Notes: generated from the sequence alone by a model not told the origin. A stretch of 64,000 bases of DNA from Macrophomina tecta (GCA_024180945.1 JAKSGN010000021.1:1364001-1428000), one strand, 5' to 3'; positions 45,791-60,445 are shown, numbered from the stretch's first letter. Made by a program: numbers and translations.

Positions 45791-48700
45791 CTTTAACTAT
45801 TTTTCTTATAAGAGAAGGTAGTTCTAAAAAAAGAAATACTTAATAATAAGATAATATTATTTAATACTTAATACTAACTAAGTAATACTATAAATAATAT
45901 TAATATAAATAATAATAATTTTTTAGAGCTAACTATAGCCGATCTCTTTTAGATTATTTAAGATATATAAGGCTAGATTAGTAAACTTTATAAATAACTC
46001 TAGAAGTAGACTAATAAGAATACCTAGCTTTATTAATAAATAAATAAACTTTATAACTAAGCTATTTTAATAGCCTCTACTTTAGTACTAGTTTATACTC
46101 TAGTATTAATAATAACTTAACTACCTAATAAAAGTATAAAAACAGCTAAGCTAGATCTATTTTATAATAACTAAAAGAAGCTCTAGATCTTTCTTTTATA
46201 ACTTAATTTATAATTTTTCTTTAACTCTAGAGACTTTTCTACTAATAATAAAAAGATAATATTCGCTATTACCTATCTTTATAATATTATAGTATAGTAG
46301 TTTAAGCCCTACCTTAGAGACTAAATAGAGAAAGAACTAAAAATATATAAAAAAAATACTAAAAAAGTCTTTAGTAGCTATAAATACTTTATAACTTAGA
46401 TTAAATAAAGCTTTAAAGATCTTAATAAGGTTAATAAAACCTAATAAGCCGTTATAAATATTTATTAAAAGATCTTAGTAGTAGACTATACTATAGAATT
46501 CTAAAAGACTACTACGTATCTAGATAATTAGTCCAATTACGCCCTTATAGACTACTACTACTAAGGACTTAAGAAGATAATTAAAGATTAACTTATAATA
46601 TAAAATAACTCTAAGATTCTAGCCGAGCTTATTAAGCTAGCTATTAAATACAATAACTACCTCTTTGAGTACTAATTAAAGAAGTATAAAAAGAACTATA
46701 GAGCTAATATCTTATATCTTATATAGCTATACTATATATAAGAAGAAGGCGATACTATAGAATTAAATATCGCTTAATAAAGTAATAAGAGTAACTAGTA
46801 TAAATACTAACCCTAATACCTATAGACGAAGTAAGAAATAGAATACTTTAATAAAGAACTCTATACCTACTATAGAAATAAATAGAACCCCTAGTACTAC
46901 TATCTATAATAAAATAAAACTAGTAATACTACTACTATTACTATTTAAAAAGAGAAGAAACCTCGCTCTACATCTACTCTAAGTAAAGAAGTTAACTATA
47001 TAGCTATAAATTAAACTATCTACTATAATAATAACTACGTAATCTACTAAAGTAATAAATAAGCTACTAAGTAGTACTTCTCTAAGCTATAATAGCTAAA
47101 CCTAGCTACGCGTAATAAGAAAGTACTAGAAATTAATAACCTAATTAATAACTTTCTCTATAATAATAAGTTAGTTAATAGTAATATAGATAAACTCTAT
47201 AATAATATACCTAAATCTAGTAAAATAGAGAATATAAAGTAATAGTAGAATTAAGCTATACTTAACTAAATTACGAAGTACCTAAATAGATATAGAGATA
47301 TAAGGCGTATTAAAGCTAGCCTTATTTCTATAATTAACATTAAGAATAGACTAACTATCTTAGTAATACTAGATAAAGAATAGGAAGCTTAGCTCTTAAT
47401 TCTATAAAGATAGTATATAGTACTTTTAGAAGAAATTACCCCTTACCTTAGCTAATAAAGTAATAATCTAGCTTAAAAGTAAGGCCCGGGAAGTATAGTA
47501 ATAACGAGACCTTATATACTTATAAAATATAGTACTAATCCTTGGTATATATAGAATAGTAATAAGAGTACGAGATATTCTATAATAGATTTTAAGAGAA
47601 AAATTATGCTATATCTATCTTTAAATACTAGGTCTATAATAACTAGATCTACTAGAGGCGCTATATTAGATACGGGTACTAGATATAGTAGAAGAAATTA
47701 CTAATCTTAATTAAGAACTAGAACTTCTACTTCTATAAGAAAATAGTAAGTTAATACTTATTAAAAAACTAAATAGCCTTCCTAGTTAAAAATCCTAGAA
47801 ATAGCTATTAAATAGATTCCTTAACTAGGTTTTATATATACTAAATAGTATATATATATTAGAAAAAGTTCTTAGAATACTAGTTATTATCTATAGATAA
47901 ACTATAATAGCTATACTTAATAATAAAGTAGAAGGTAATTTTATTAGCTATATCTTTACTATTTAAAATAATATTTAACTTATAAGAAAAGACTACTTCT
48001 ACTTATTAAAAATAGTAGATAGGTTAGCTATCTTATATAATAAAGAATAAATTTAGATTAAAATAAAACCTATAAAACTTACTATTAGAAAATATATAGA
48101 AAAAATTATACTTAATATAACCTCTATACTAGAATATAATATTATTTTAGAAATTCTATAGTTTAAAACTTATAAACCGTATATTTAATAGAAGAAAAGA
48201 ATAATTACCTTTTTAAATAAGAAATATACTAGATATCTAGCTACTACTAAAAGAATACTAATAGTTAAGAAAAATTCTATAAATATCTAAAAAATCTTAG
48301 TAAGTATACTAAATTATATAAAAAACTAAGAAGAGAAGGTATATACTATCTTTATTAAAATAAGCCTAGAATATAAATAGAAAATCTTAGCTTATATAAT
48401 ATAGAATATTCGCTAAGAGAATAATAATGTTCTAAAGCTAGTTAAAAAAGACTACCCCTAGATAATTTATAGAAAATATAATTTATTTACTTAGAAATAG
48501 ATAAATATTATCTAATAAGGTATTTTAGTAGTTAAAGATAATATAAATCTTAATAAAATTATAAGGCCTATTCTAGATAAATTAGTACTAATACTAGAAC
48601 TAGAAGTTATTCTATAGAAATTCTAGAACTTCTAATAAATATTTTAAAAAAGAGATAAAGAATAGTTATCTAAATATAAACTATAGAACTTTAAGATATC

Positions 48701-49675
48701 TCTAATACTAGAAACGTAACTAGCGTTTAAGCCTATATACTTACTTTTAAAGAAAGAGATAAAAGTATTAAGAAAATATATTAAAAAGAATCTAGAATAA
48801 GAATATATATATATATTATTATTACTAGCTAGATATTCTATTCTATTTATTCTAAAGAAAAATAGTAAGCTACATCTTTATATTAACTATAGATAACTAA
48901 ATAATATTACTATTAAAAACTAATATTTATTACTTTATATTAATGAACTATAGAATAAACTCTATAATATTAAGTATTTTACTAAGCTAGACCTTAGAGA
49001 AGGCTACTACCTAGTCTATATTAAAGAAGATAAGAGTAGAAAATAGTATTTTAAATAAGATTTAGATACTATAAGTATATAGTAATATTCTTTAGACTTA
49101 CTAACGTAGTAATTATCTTCTAGAGCTTAGTTAATAATATACTATATCTATATTTAGATATATTTGCTTTAGCTTACCTAGATAATATTCTAATATACTT
49201 AGAGATGTTTAAAGAATATACTAAGTATATAAGAAAAGTTCTATAGATACTAAATAAATAAAATCTTTAAGTAGTCCTAGAAAAGAGTAAATAGTATATA
49301 TAGAAGATAAAATACCTCGGATTTATTATTACTTCTAGATATATTAATATAGACGATAGAAAACTAGACGCTATAAGAGATTAGCCTATACTAAAAATAA
49401 TTAAAGAAGTATAATTCTTTCTTAAATTTATTAACTTTTACTAGAAGTTTATTTTAAACTATATAAAGATATCTATACCTCTTATAAACCTAATAAAGAA
49501 GAAATACGGGTTTATCTAAAAAGAAAGATAATAAATAGCCTTTAACTTACTTAAGTATATATTTATAAAAGCCCTAGTTTTAGATATCTATAATTCTAAT
49601 CTATTTATTATAGTCGAAACTAATATCTTTAACTATACTATTAGAGTAGTCCTTAGCTAGCTAGATAAATAAGAT
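45002..49675 (+). mobile_element. RIP-degraded Gypsy retrotransposon (type A LTR), truncated
   Basis: Type A LTR 45,002-45,790, then gag (about 46,080-46,750), a zinc-knuckle relic (about 46,860), protease, and RT (about 48,740-49,200, with the same blocks as the copy at 34,000). It breaks off in RNase H at about 49,672, where a type B LTR starts. All frames are closed. Confidence 0.85.
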
Positions 49676-50417
49676 TATTATAAATTCTAGAGAATAAGGG
49701 CTTTATAACCCTATAAATAGAAAGCCCGCACGAAAAAAGATACTATAGAGACTAAAAATTCTTATAAGTAGTAGAGCCGCACAGCTAAAACACCTATATA
49801 GAAAAACTAGCCTTAAGAAAAGACGGCGCGTACGGCCCTAAGCTCGGTAGTAATAAAAGTCTATATAGAAACGACGCCCGCGTAGTATAGCGACTATCTA
49901 AAAGAATAGTAGAACTAAGTTCCTATAGAAAAAAGACACCTATAGAAAAAAAGTATAAATCTAGAAAACTAACTTTAGATATAAGAAATAAATAAGAGAA
50001 TATTAAATATATTATTCGCTTATTAGAATAGAATTCGAGTTTTAAAAAATAAGTCTTAATGCCTAAGTTATATAGAACCTACCGAGTCTACTAGATAATA
50101 GAGGATTATAACTATCCTCTATAATACTTAGATAACTAAGAATAATAACTATCTACTACTATCTATAGATTATTATATATTTTCTATAGTATATAGATAT
50201 ACTTTTTAGATAGTACTTTAACCTTTATAATTAACTTAAGATTCTAATATAGACTTATTAGAGATAATAAGCCTAACGTATACCGCGTACTAATCTATTA
50301 TATAATTACTACTTATTATTCTAATTCTTATTCTTCTTTTATTTTTTAAGGTAAACCTTACTACTACCTAACCCTACTAGATAACTCTAAAGCCTAGTAG
50401 AAGAGACTACTATTATA
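49676..50417 (+). repeat. Type B Gypsy LTR (5')
   Basis: Starts TATTATAAATTCTAGAG and contains GGCCCTAAGCTCGGTAGTAA and ATATTATTCGCTTATTAGAA. Ends after CCTAGTAGAAGAGACTAC; the 3' limit is approximate. Confidence 0.75.
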
Positions 50418-53400
50418 CTTTAACTACTATTCTTATAAGAAAAGATAGTTCTAAGAAAAAAAATATTTAATAATAAGATAGTATTATTTAATACTTAATA
50501 CTAACTAAGTAATATAATAAACAATATTAATATAAATAATAATAATTTTCTATAGCTAACTATAGCTAATCTCTTTTAGGTTATCTAAGATATATAGGGC
50601 TAAATTAATAAACTTCGCAGATAACTTTAGAAGTAAACTAACAAGAATATCTAGCTCTATTAGTAAATAAATAAACTTTATAACTAAGCTATTCTAATAG
50701 CCTATATTCTAGCGCTAGTTTATACTCCGGCGCTAACTATAACTTAACCCCCTAACTAAAGTATAAAAATAGCTAAACTAGACCTATTCTATAGTAATTA
50801 AAAAAAACTTTAAATCTTTCTTTTATAACTTAATTTATACTTCTTCTTTAACTCTAGAAACTTCTCTATAAATAATAAAAAGGTAATATTTACTACTATT
50901 TACCTCCGCGATATTATAGTATAGTAGTTTAAATCCTATCTTAGAGACTAAATAAAGAAAGGACTAGAGGTATATAAAAAAGATACTAAGAAGGTCTTTA
51001 GTAGCTATAAATATTTTATAGCTTAGATTAAGTAAAGCTTTAGAGACTTTAATAAAGTTAATAAGGCCTAATAAGCCGTTATAAATATCTACTAGAAGAC
51101 CTTAGTAGTAGACTATACTATAGAGTTCTAGAAGACCGCCGCGTATTTAAATAATTAGTTTAACTATACTCTTATAGACTACTACTACCGAGGACTTAAG
51201 AAAAGGGTTAAAGATTAACTTATAATATAAGATAACTCTAAGATCCTAGATAAGCTTATTAAGCTAGCTATTAAATATAATAACTACCTCTTTAAGCACT
51301 AATTAGAGAAATATAAGAAAAACTATAAAGCTAATATCTTATATTCTATACGGCTATACTATATATAAGAGAGAGATAATACTATAAAATTAAATATCGC
51401 TTAATAAAATAATAAGGGTAACTAGTATAAATAGCGACCCCGGCGCCTATAGACGAAGTAAGAAGTAGAATACTTTAATAAAGAATTCTATATCTACTAC
51501 GAAAATAAATAGAACCCCTAGTACTACTATCTATAATAAAATAAACCTAGTAAGACTACTACTATCGCTACTTAAGAAGAAGAGAAACTCTACTCTACGT
51601 CTACTCTAAGTAAAAAAGTTAACTATACGGCTATAAGCTAGACCGTCTACTATAATAATAACTATATAACCTATTAAAGTAATAAATAAGCTACTAAATA
51701 GTACCCCTTTAAGCTATAATAGCTAAATCTAGCTATACGTAACGAGAAAGTACTAGAGATTAATAATCTAATTAATAACTTTTTCTACAATAACGAGCTA
51801 GTTAATAACGATATAGACGAACTCTATAATAGTATACCTAAATCTAGTAAAGTAGAAAATATAGAGTAATAGTAGAATTAAGCTATACTTAACTAAATTA
51901 TAGAATATCTAAACTAATACGAAGATATAAGGCGCGTTAAAGCTAGCCTTACACCTATAATTAACTAAACTCCTAGATTAAAAATAGATCTACTACCTTA
52001 GTAATACTAGATAAAAAACGGGAAGCTTAGCTCTTAATTCTATAAAGACGATATATAGTACTTTTAGAAAAAATTATCCCTTACCTTAGCTAACGAAGTA
52101 GCGACCTAGCTTAAAAGTAAGGCCTAAAAAGTATAGTAATAATAAGACCTCGCGTACTTACGAAATATAGCGCTTACCCTTAGTATATATAGAATAGTAA
52201 CTAGGGTATAAAATATTCTATAATAGGTTTTAAAAAAGAAATACGCTATATCTATCTTTAAATACTAGGTCTATAACGACCGGATTAGCTAGTGGTACTA
52301 TATTAGATATAGATACTAGATATAATAGAAGAAACTACTAATTCTAGCTAAGGACTAGGACTTCTACTTCTATAAGAAAATAGTAAATTAATACTTATTA
52401 AAAAACTAAATAGTTTTTCTAACTAGAAATTTTAGAAAGGGCCGTTAGATAGATTTCTTAACTAGGTTTTATATATATTAAATAGTATACGCACCTTAGA
52501 AAAAGTTCTTAGAATACTAGTAACTATCTACGAATAAACTATAATAGCTATACTTAATAGCGAAGTAGAAGATAATTTTATTAGCTATATCTTCACTACC
52601 TAAAATAATATTTAACTTATAAGAAAAGACTATTTCTACTTATTAAAAATAATAGACGGGTTAGCTGCCTACTATAATAAAGAATAAATCTAGGTTAAAA
52701 TAGAACCTATAAATCTTACTATTAGAAAATATATAGAGAAGATTATACTTAATATAATCTCTATACTAGAATATAATATTATTCTAGAAATTCTATAGTC
52801 TAAAACCCACGAATTATATATTTAATAAAAGAAAAGAATAGTTACCTTTCTAAATAAGAAATATACTAAATATCTAGTAATCGCTAAAAGAATACTAATA
52901 GTTAAAAAAGACTCTATAGATATTTAGAAAATCTTAATAAATATATTAAATCGTATAAGAAAATAAGGAGAGAAAATATATACTATCTTTATTAAAATAA
53001 GCCTAGAAAATAAATAGAAAATCTTAGCTTATATAATATAGGGCCTTCGCTAAAAGAATAATAATATTCTAAAGCTAGTTAGAAAAGACTATTCCTAGAG
53101 AATTCGTAAAAAATACGACATATTCACTTAGAAATAGATAGATATTATCTAACGAGGTATTTTAATAGTCGAAGATAATATAAACCTTAGCGAAATAATA
53201 AGGTCTACTATAGATAGATTAGTACTAATACTAGAACTAGAAACCGTCTTAAAGAAATTCTAGAACCTTTAACGAATATTCTAGAAGAGAGATAAAGAAT
53301 AGTTATCTAAATATAAACTATAAAACTATAAGATACCTCTAATACTTAAAACGTAACCCGCGTTTAAGCCTATATACTCGCTTTTAGAGAAAGAGGTAGA

Positions 53401-56400
53401 GGTCTTAAAAAAGTATATTAAAAAGAATCTAAAATAAGAATATATATACCTATTATTATTACCGATTAGTTATTCTATCCTATTTATTTTAAAGAAAAAT
53501 AGTAAACTATACCTCTATATTAACTATAAATAACTAAATAATATTACTATTAAAAACTAGTATTTCCTACCTCGTATTAATAAGCTATAAGATAAACTTC
53601 GTAATGCTAAGTATTTTACTAAGCTAGATCTTAGAGAAGGCTACTACCTAGTCTATATTAAAAAAGATAAAGAATAAAAAATAATATTTTAAATAAGATT
53701 TAGATACTATAAATATATAGTAATATTCTTTAGGCTTACTAATATACTAGCTATCTTCTAGAGCTTAGTTAATAATATACTATATTTATACTTAGATATA
53801 TTCGCTCTAGCTTACCTAGATAATATTCTAATATACTCGAAAACGCTCGAAGAATATACTAAGTATATTAGAAAAATCCTATAGATACTAGATAAATAAA
53901 ACCTCTAAGTAGCCCTAGAAAAGAGCGAATAATATACGTAAAAAATAAAATACCTTAGGTTTATTATTACTCCTAGATATATTAGTATAGACGATAAAAA
54001 ACTAAACGCTATAAGAGATTAGCCTATGCTAATAATTATTAAAAAAGTATAATTCTTTCTTAAATTTACTAACTTTTACTAAAAGTTTATTTTAAACTAC
54101 GTAAAGATATCTATACCTCTTATAAACCTAATAAAGAAGAAATATAGGTTTATATAAAGAGAAAAATAATAAATAGTCTTTAACTTACTAAAGCGTATAT
54201 TTACGAAAGCCCTAGTCTTAGATATCTATAACTCTAATCTATTTATTATAGTCGAAACTAATGCCTTTAACTATACTATAGAAGTAGTCCTTAGCTAGCT
54301 AAATAAGTAGAATAGACTATATTCTATTACCTTCTATTTAAGAAAAATACTAGGCCCCGAGAAAAACTATAATATCTATAATAAGAAGCTTTTAGCTATT
54401 ATTATAGTCTTTAAAGAATAGAGATACTATCTTAAAGAAGCTAAATACTAAATTATAGTATACTATAACTATAAAAATCTATCGTACTTTACTACTACTA
54501 AGAAACTAAATCGACGATAGATTAGATAGACTAAAAAACTAGTGTTATATAATATAAAGATTACCTATAGAAAGAAATCTAAAAACGCTTATATAGATGC
54601 GCTAAGTAGACGAGCTAACTATATTAAAAAAAAGCTAGGTCTATAACCTATAATACTTAATATATAGAAAGATAGGTCTTTTATACCTACTAGTTATAGC
54701 TACTAAATTACCGCTATTTATAGTATTAAATAAATATAGCTTAAGAAAGAACTAGACGACTCGCTTACTCTAGTTAAACTACTCGCTCTAGTAATATACT
54801 TTAAAGATAATAAATAGAAGCGTAAAATCTAAGAGGTCTATATAGATAACGTAATAGTTTAAAAAATCAAAGAACTTAAAGATAACCCCTAAGTAACTAA
54901 AAATATAGACGGTATAATTCTATTTTTAGAATTAGTCTATATCCCAGTTAAACTACGAAAAGAACTTATAAAAGATATATATAAAGCTCTAGTATATAGT
55001 TATTAAAAAATAGATAAGATAATAAAGTAAATTATAAAAAATTACTATTTTCTAGAACTTAAAAGAACCGTTTAATAGATAGTCTTATAATATAATCTTT
55101 ATATTAGAAGTAAGGCCGCGAGATATATACTCTATAAATCGCTTTAGCTACTATCGATACTAAAGCGCCCTTAGTAATCTATCTCGCTAGATTTTATTAT
55201 AGATCTACCTAAGTTAAGAGAACTACTTACTAAGATTAAATATAACTTAATTCTAGTTATTATTAATAGAATAATAAAGTATATATACTATCTACTATAC
55301 CTTAAATTAGTAAATATAAAAGAGTTCACCTATATATTTCTAAGAATAATTTTTAGTAACTATAAGTTACTAGAAGAGCTTATATTAGATAGAAATTAAC
55401 TATTTATATTCTAATTCTAGTAAAGCCTTACTTAATAGCTTAGAGCTAAGTATAAGCTCTTAACTATAGTATATCTATAAATAGATAGATACATAAAATA
55501 AATAAATTAAATACTAAAATAATACCTATACTACTACCTTAACTATATATAAGATAACTAGGTTAAGCTACTACTACTTATATAATTCGCGTATAATAGC
55601 TTAAAAGTGTTCGCTATATAAGAATTTCTATTCTACGCTAACTACGGTTATAAGCTAATAGCCTATAGATATCTAATACTAAGCGAGTTATTAGCCTAAA
55701 AGAAAATTTTTAAAGTAAACTAGCTAAAGATACTCTACGTATAACTATACCTAGATCTTAAATTCGTAGCCCTATAAATAGATAAATACTATAATAGACG
55801 ATACTAGAAGATACTAAAGCTTAAAAAAAAATAAAGTTTATCTTCTTAGTAAAAATTTTAAACGAAAAAAGAATAATTAACTAAGTAAAAAATTATACTT
55901 TAAAAAAGTTAATCTCTTTAAAATTAAAGAATAAATTAGATAGATTAATTTCGGCCTTAAATTACTAGATACTATATAGATATACCTAGTATTTTATATT
56001 ACTCTACTCGAACTAATACCTTAAAATACTACGCCACTACGCTAAATAGAAAAAATTATACTGAAAAATCTAGACGCTAATAAAAATAAAGACTAGAACG
56101 TAGAATAAGTCCTAGATAGTAGCTATATTAATAGTTAGTTTAGATATCTTCTTAAATAGAAAAGAGATTAAAATAATATCTAAAAATTACTAAAACTCTA
56201 TAACTATTAAGAACTTATTAATAAGTTCTATTACTAAAACCTAGATTAACTAATACCGCCGACTCGTTATATATAAAGAACCTAAAATTAAAATTAAAAA
56301 ATAAAGATAACTACGCCTAATTTACTAGCTTAAAATCCTCGGAAGATATAGAACCTAAACTAATACTAAAAGATCTAATAGACTAGAACAACTCTATAAC

Positions 56401-57023
56401 GATATTAGCTAAGATATTACTATATAAATACTTTAGCGATCGCTTCTTCTTAGTATTTTTAGGGTTAATAGAATTCCTAGCCTCTTAAACTAACTTAAGA
56501 TAGTCTAACTTCTTTAACTTCTCTATAGTTATAGCCTTTTTCGAGAGTATTAAATAAGTATAATACTCTAAGAGATTCTTCTATTTCTTTAAATAAGATA
56601 AACGGGCTATTATAGTCTATATAGTCTTATAAGCCTTCTCTTAATCTATATATACTTTAGTATATACCCAATTGAGACGATTAACTAGAGTTAAATATTA
56701 GTAATAGTAAAAGATAATAGAAATAAAATATATAGTTCGTAGTATTAAGACCTCTACTATTATAAGTAGTTTAACTATAACGAGTATATTTTCTATAATA
56801 GAAAGAACTCTTAATATTTATTTAATACTCTACTAGCTTACCCTAATAAGTATCTTATAGTCCTTACAATTAATACACTTATCTAAAAGAATCTATTTAG
56901 TATACTTACGTTTTAAAGATATTATAAAAATTTACTAAAGAAAAGAAAGAAAGAATAAAAGAAATCTAAAATATAAATAAGTAAATAAATCTTTAGGCTA
57001 AAGATTCTTAAGAAGAGAAATAG

Positions 57024-57418
57024 TATTATAAATTCTAAAAAATAAGGGCTTTATAATTTTATAAATAAAAAGCCTACACGAGAAAAGATATTATAAAAAC
57101 TAAAAACCCTTATAAGTAGTAGAGCTATACGGCCGAAACGCCTATATAAGAAAACTAGCCTTAAGAAAAAATAGCGCGTATAGTCCTAAGCTAGATAGTA
57201 ATAGAAGTCTATATAAAAATAATATTCGTATAGTATAGTAACTACCTAGAAGAATAATAGAATCGAGTTTCTATAGAGAAAAGATATCTATAAAAAAAGA
57301 ATATAAATCTAGAAAACTAACTTTAGATATAAAAGATGAATAAAAGAATATTAAATATATTATTTACTTATTAGAGTAGAAGTTAGGTTTTAGAAAATAG
57401 GCCTTAGCGTCTAAGTAT
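57024..57418 (+). repeat. Type B Gypsy LTR (3', truncated)
   Basis: First about 395 bp of a type B LTR; it ends abruptly at TAGCGTCTAAG, where an inverted type A LTR begins. Confidence 0.75.
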
Positions 57419-58205
57419 AATGGCGGCCTCTTCTACTAGGCTTTAAAATTACCTAGTAGGGTTAGGTAGCTAAAGGATTTACTTTAAAGAATAAGAAAAG
57501 AGTAAAGAATTAGAACGATAGTAGTAATTACGTAATATATTAGTACGCGGTGCGCGTTAGGCTTGTTATCTCTAATAGAATTATATTAGAACTTTAAGTT
57601 AACTATAAGGGTTAAAGTACTACCTAATAAGTATATTCTATATACTATAGAAAAGCTATAATAATCTAGAAATTAAGATAACTATTAAATTAGTCGTAAT
57701 ATTAGATTAATCTAAGAGTTAGATTAATACTAAGGCTTTTAATCTATAAGTAGATTGTATAGATATTATATAATATAGGTGCTAAAGCCTATTTCCTAGA
57801 ATCCGACTTTTATATTAGTTAAGAAAGTATTATACCGCTAAACTATTATTTCTTAGATTATATAAGTTATTTAATTTTCTTTTATTTATTTCTCTTAGTC
57901 TAAAGCTAGTTTTTAGAATTTATAATCTTCTTTTTTATAAGTATTCTTTTTCTATAGATATTTAATCTAGTTAGTATTTCTATAGTTCTACTATATTATA
58001 TAGGTATTATTTTTATATAGGCTTCTAGTACTATTTTATTTAGGCTTATATATACTATTTTCTTTTAAGGCTAGTTTTTCTATATAAATATACTAGTAGT
58101 ATAGCTCTATTATTTCTATAGATTTCTAGCTTTTATAGTATTTTTTTCTATATAAGCTTTTTATCTATAGGGTTATAAAGCCCTTATCTCCTAGGGTTTA
58201 TAATA
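57419..58205 (-). repeat. Type A Gypsy LTR in inverted orientation
   Basis: Reverse complement begins TATTATAAACCCTAGGAG and matches the LTR at 45,002 over its length, including the AATCTACTTATAGATT block. It interrupts the inverted Copia at 58,206 and abuts the truncated type B LTR at 57,418. Confidence 0.75.
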
Positions 58206-58714
58206 CGTTACTACTATTATTATTCGAGTAGTATCTTTATTTTAGACTACTTATTTACGCCTTATATACTTATAATAATTAGTAATATAGTTAGTAATCT
58301 TTAGTTTAGTATTTACTATTTTAGAAGACTCTTTATTAGCTATTATAGTATATTTAGAGTTATATAAAAGAAGTAAGTTAAAAAAATATTAATATCTTAT
58401 CTTAATATAATCTTTAGTATCTTTAAGGCTTTAGCTTTATAAATTATTATTTTTATTAGTTTAGCTACTTATTTATATTCTAATTATTAGAAGGCTTTTC
58501 TAGCTAGCGAAGCTAATTAATAATAAGACGTTTTTATATAGTAGTAAATAGTTTAATCTTTACTTATAAGGCTCTAAGTTAATAGTATAAATATATATTA
58601 AAGAGATTCTAAAGAATTAATTAAAGTAAAACTTCTATAAAGTTATTAATAACTATTAAAAGATTATTAATTTTTTTATAAATATATTTATAGTTCTTTT
58701 TTTTTCTTCTTATA

Positions 58715-58768
58715 ACGTGTTTCACCACCGAGCCGTCCAAACCACCGAGCCGTCCACTTCCTCACCAA
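58715..58768 (+). repeat. Left TIR of the 59-kb Fot/pogo-type element
   Basis: Identical to the reverse complement of 60,514-60,567 over 54 bp; duplicated 15-bp inner motif CCACCGAGCCGTCCA. Confidence 0.95.
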
Positions 58769-58795
58769 AAACGCATCGGATGAAAACTCAACACG

Positions 58796-60445
58796 ATGCA
58801 TCACCACAACGCTATGAAATCATCCCAGAAAACTCAGTATATTAACCTTGCTATCCAATCTATTGATACCCACGCGTCGCACAGCGAAAGAGCTACCTGT
58901 CGCGAGTACCTTGCTCCCCGATCAACCGTACGCGACCGACGCGCAGGTGCCATACCACGCGTAGAAGCTGTGCCTAACGGCAAGAAGCTTACCAAACATG
59001 AAGAAGGCGCGATTGTCGAGCGTATACTGGACCTGGATTCGAGAGGGTTTCCGCCCTCCAAGGATATACTACGTGATATGGCCAACAAATTGCTGGCAGA
59101 GCGCGACGGGGGTACCGTGGGCAAGAACTAGCCAGACAGGTTCATCAGCCGCAGAGATGAGCTCAAAACGTGCTGGACTCGCGCGTACGATCGCCAGCGA
59201 GCCTTAAACGAGGACCCAGTGGTTATCGAGCGGTAGTTCGACCTCGTTCGCTCTGTGAAGGAGAAGTACGGTATCCTAGACGAGGATACGTACAACTTTG
59301 ATGAAACTGGCTTTATGATGGGCGTAATAGGCTCTCTGCTAGTTATTACAGGCTCTGAAAGGCGCGGAAAACGAAAATTTATCTAGCCAGGCAATCGCGA
59401 GTGGACTTTAGTTATTAACGCGATTAGCGCGCTCGGTTGGACGATCCCACCCTTTACGATCTTCGCCGGCAAGAACCACATTAACACTTGGTACGAAGAC
59501 ACCTCTGGCATGGAGGACTGGGTTGTTGCTGTCAGCGCCAACGGCTGGACGATAAATGAGCTTGGAGTGAAGTGGTTAGAGCACTTTAACGCGCATATAA
59601 AGTCGCGTACTGTGGGGGTGTACCGGCTGCTCATAATCGACGGCCACGAGAGCTATAACTTAATTGAGTTCTAGGATCTGTGCAAGGAGGAGAAGATTAT
59701 TACCGTCTGTATGCCGTCGCATTCGTCGCACCTCCTGCAGCCGCTTGATGTGGGCATTTTCTCGCCGTTAAAGCGGGCGTACCGCTCTTAGATCTCAGGC
59801 TTGGCGCGCTTGATGGCCACAAAAATCGACAAACCAGCCTTTATACAGGCGTACAAGGCGGCTTATTACAAGGTGTTCACAAAGGAGAATATCTGTGCAA
59901 GCTTCCGAGGAGCTGGCTTGGTGCCGCTCGACCCGCAGGTTGTGTTATCGAAGGTTGATGTCAGGCTTCGTACGCCTACACCGCCTGCACCAGAGGCTGT
60001 CCCATGGGAATCCAAAACGCCCAGCAATATGCGCGAATTAGAGGCCCAATCAAGGCTACTTTATCAGCAGATAAGGCAGTATTGCAGCTCCTCACCTACA
60101 GAGGCGCGTGGATCGCTTCAATCGCTCGTAAAAGGCGCGTCATTCATGGTGCACTCTGCTGTGTTAGTACGCGACGAACTCTCTGCTCTTCAAAGGGCCA
60201 CAGAGGCCGCAAACAAGAAGAAACAGCGTACAAGAAAGTACGTACAGAATCGGGGCACGCTAACAATGGTAGACGGCGGTCAGCTATCTAATCCTCAGGG
60301 CGCTGGGGGGGCAGAGGGCAGCGAACAGCCCTCTAAGAAGGCTCGCGCAGAGGGCGCGCAGGGGGCTCAACGGCGCTGTGGGAACTGCGGCAAGACCGGG
60401 CACAACAGACGGACTTGTACAGAGGAGGTAACAGGTACTGAGTAA
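58796..60445 (+). pseudogene. DDE transposase of Fot/pogo type with five in-frame TAG codons
   Basis: One frame of 550 codons runs from ATG 58,796 to TAA 60,443-60,445, interrupted by TAG at 59,129, 59,234, 59,384, 59,672 and 59,789. Aligned with the transposase at 16.2-17.8 kb, the first four replace W, W, Q and Q, each one CpA-to-TpA change (on one strand or the other). The fifth replaces E there. The DNA-binding half has ERATCREYLAPRSTVRDRRA and SRGFPPSKDILRDMANKLLA. The DDE domain keeps YNFDETGFMMG, LLIIDGHESYN and LLQPLDVGIFSPLKRAYRS. The C-terminal zinc knuckle is intact here (RRCGNCGKTGHNRRTC). The protein would excise and insert the element at TA. The five stops make it non-functional, but otherwise it is well preserved. 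Confidence 0.9.

Larger units (their letters stand above)
49676..57418 (+). mobile_element. RIP-degraded Gypsy retrotransposon (type B LTRs)
   Basis: 5' LTR 49,676-50,417; gag (about 50,700-51,350) with knuckle relic; protease; RT (about 53,350-53,830); RNase H (about 54,180-54,620); integrase (about 54,950-55,660). A C-terminal segment follows near 55,900-56,020 in which I.YPVFHVSLLEP is still readable, typical of chromodomain-type Gypsy integrases. The 3' LTR begins at 57,024 but is cut at 57,418. It is the longest Gypsy copy in the window, with no open frame. Confidence 0.85.
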
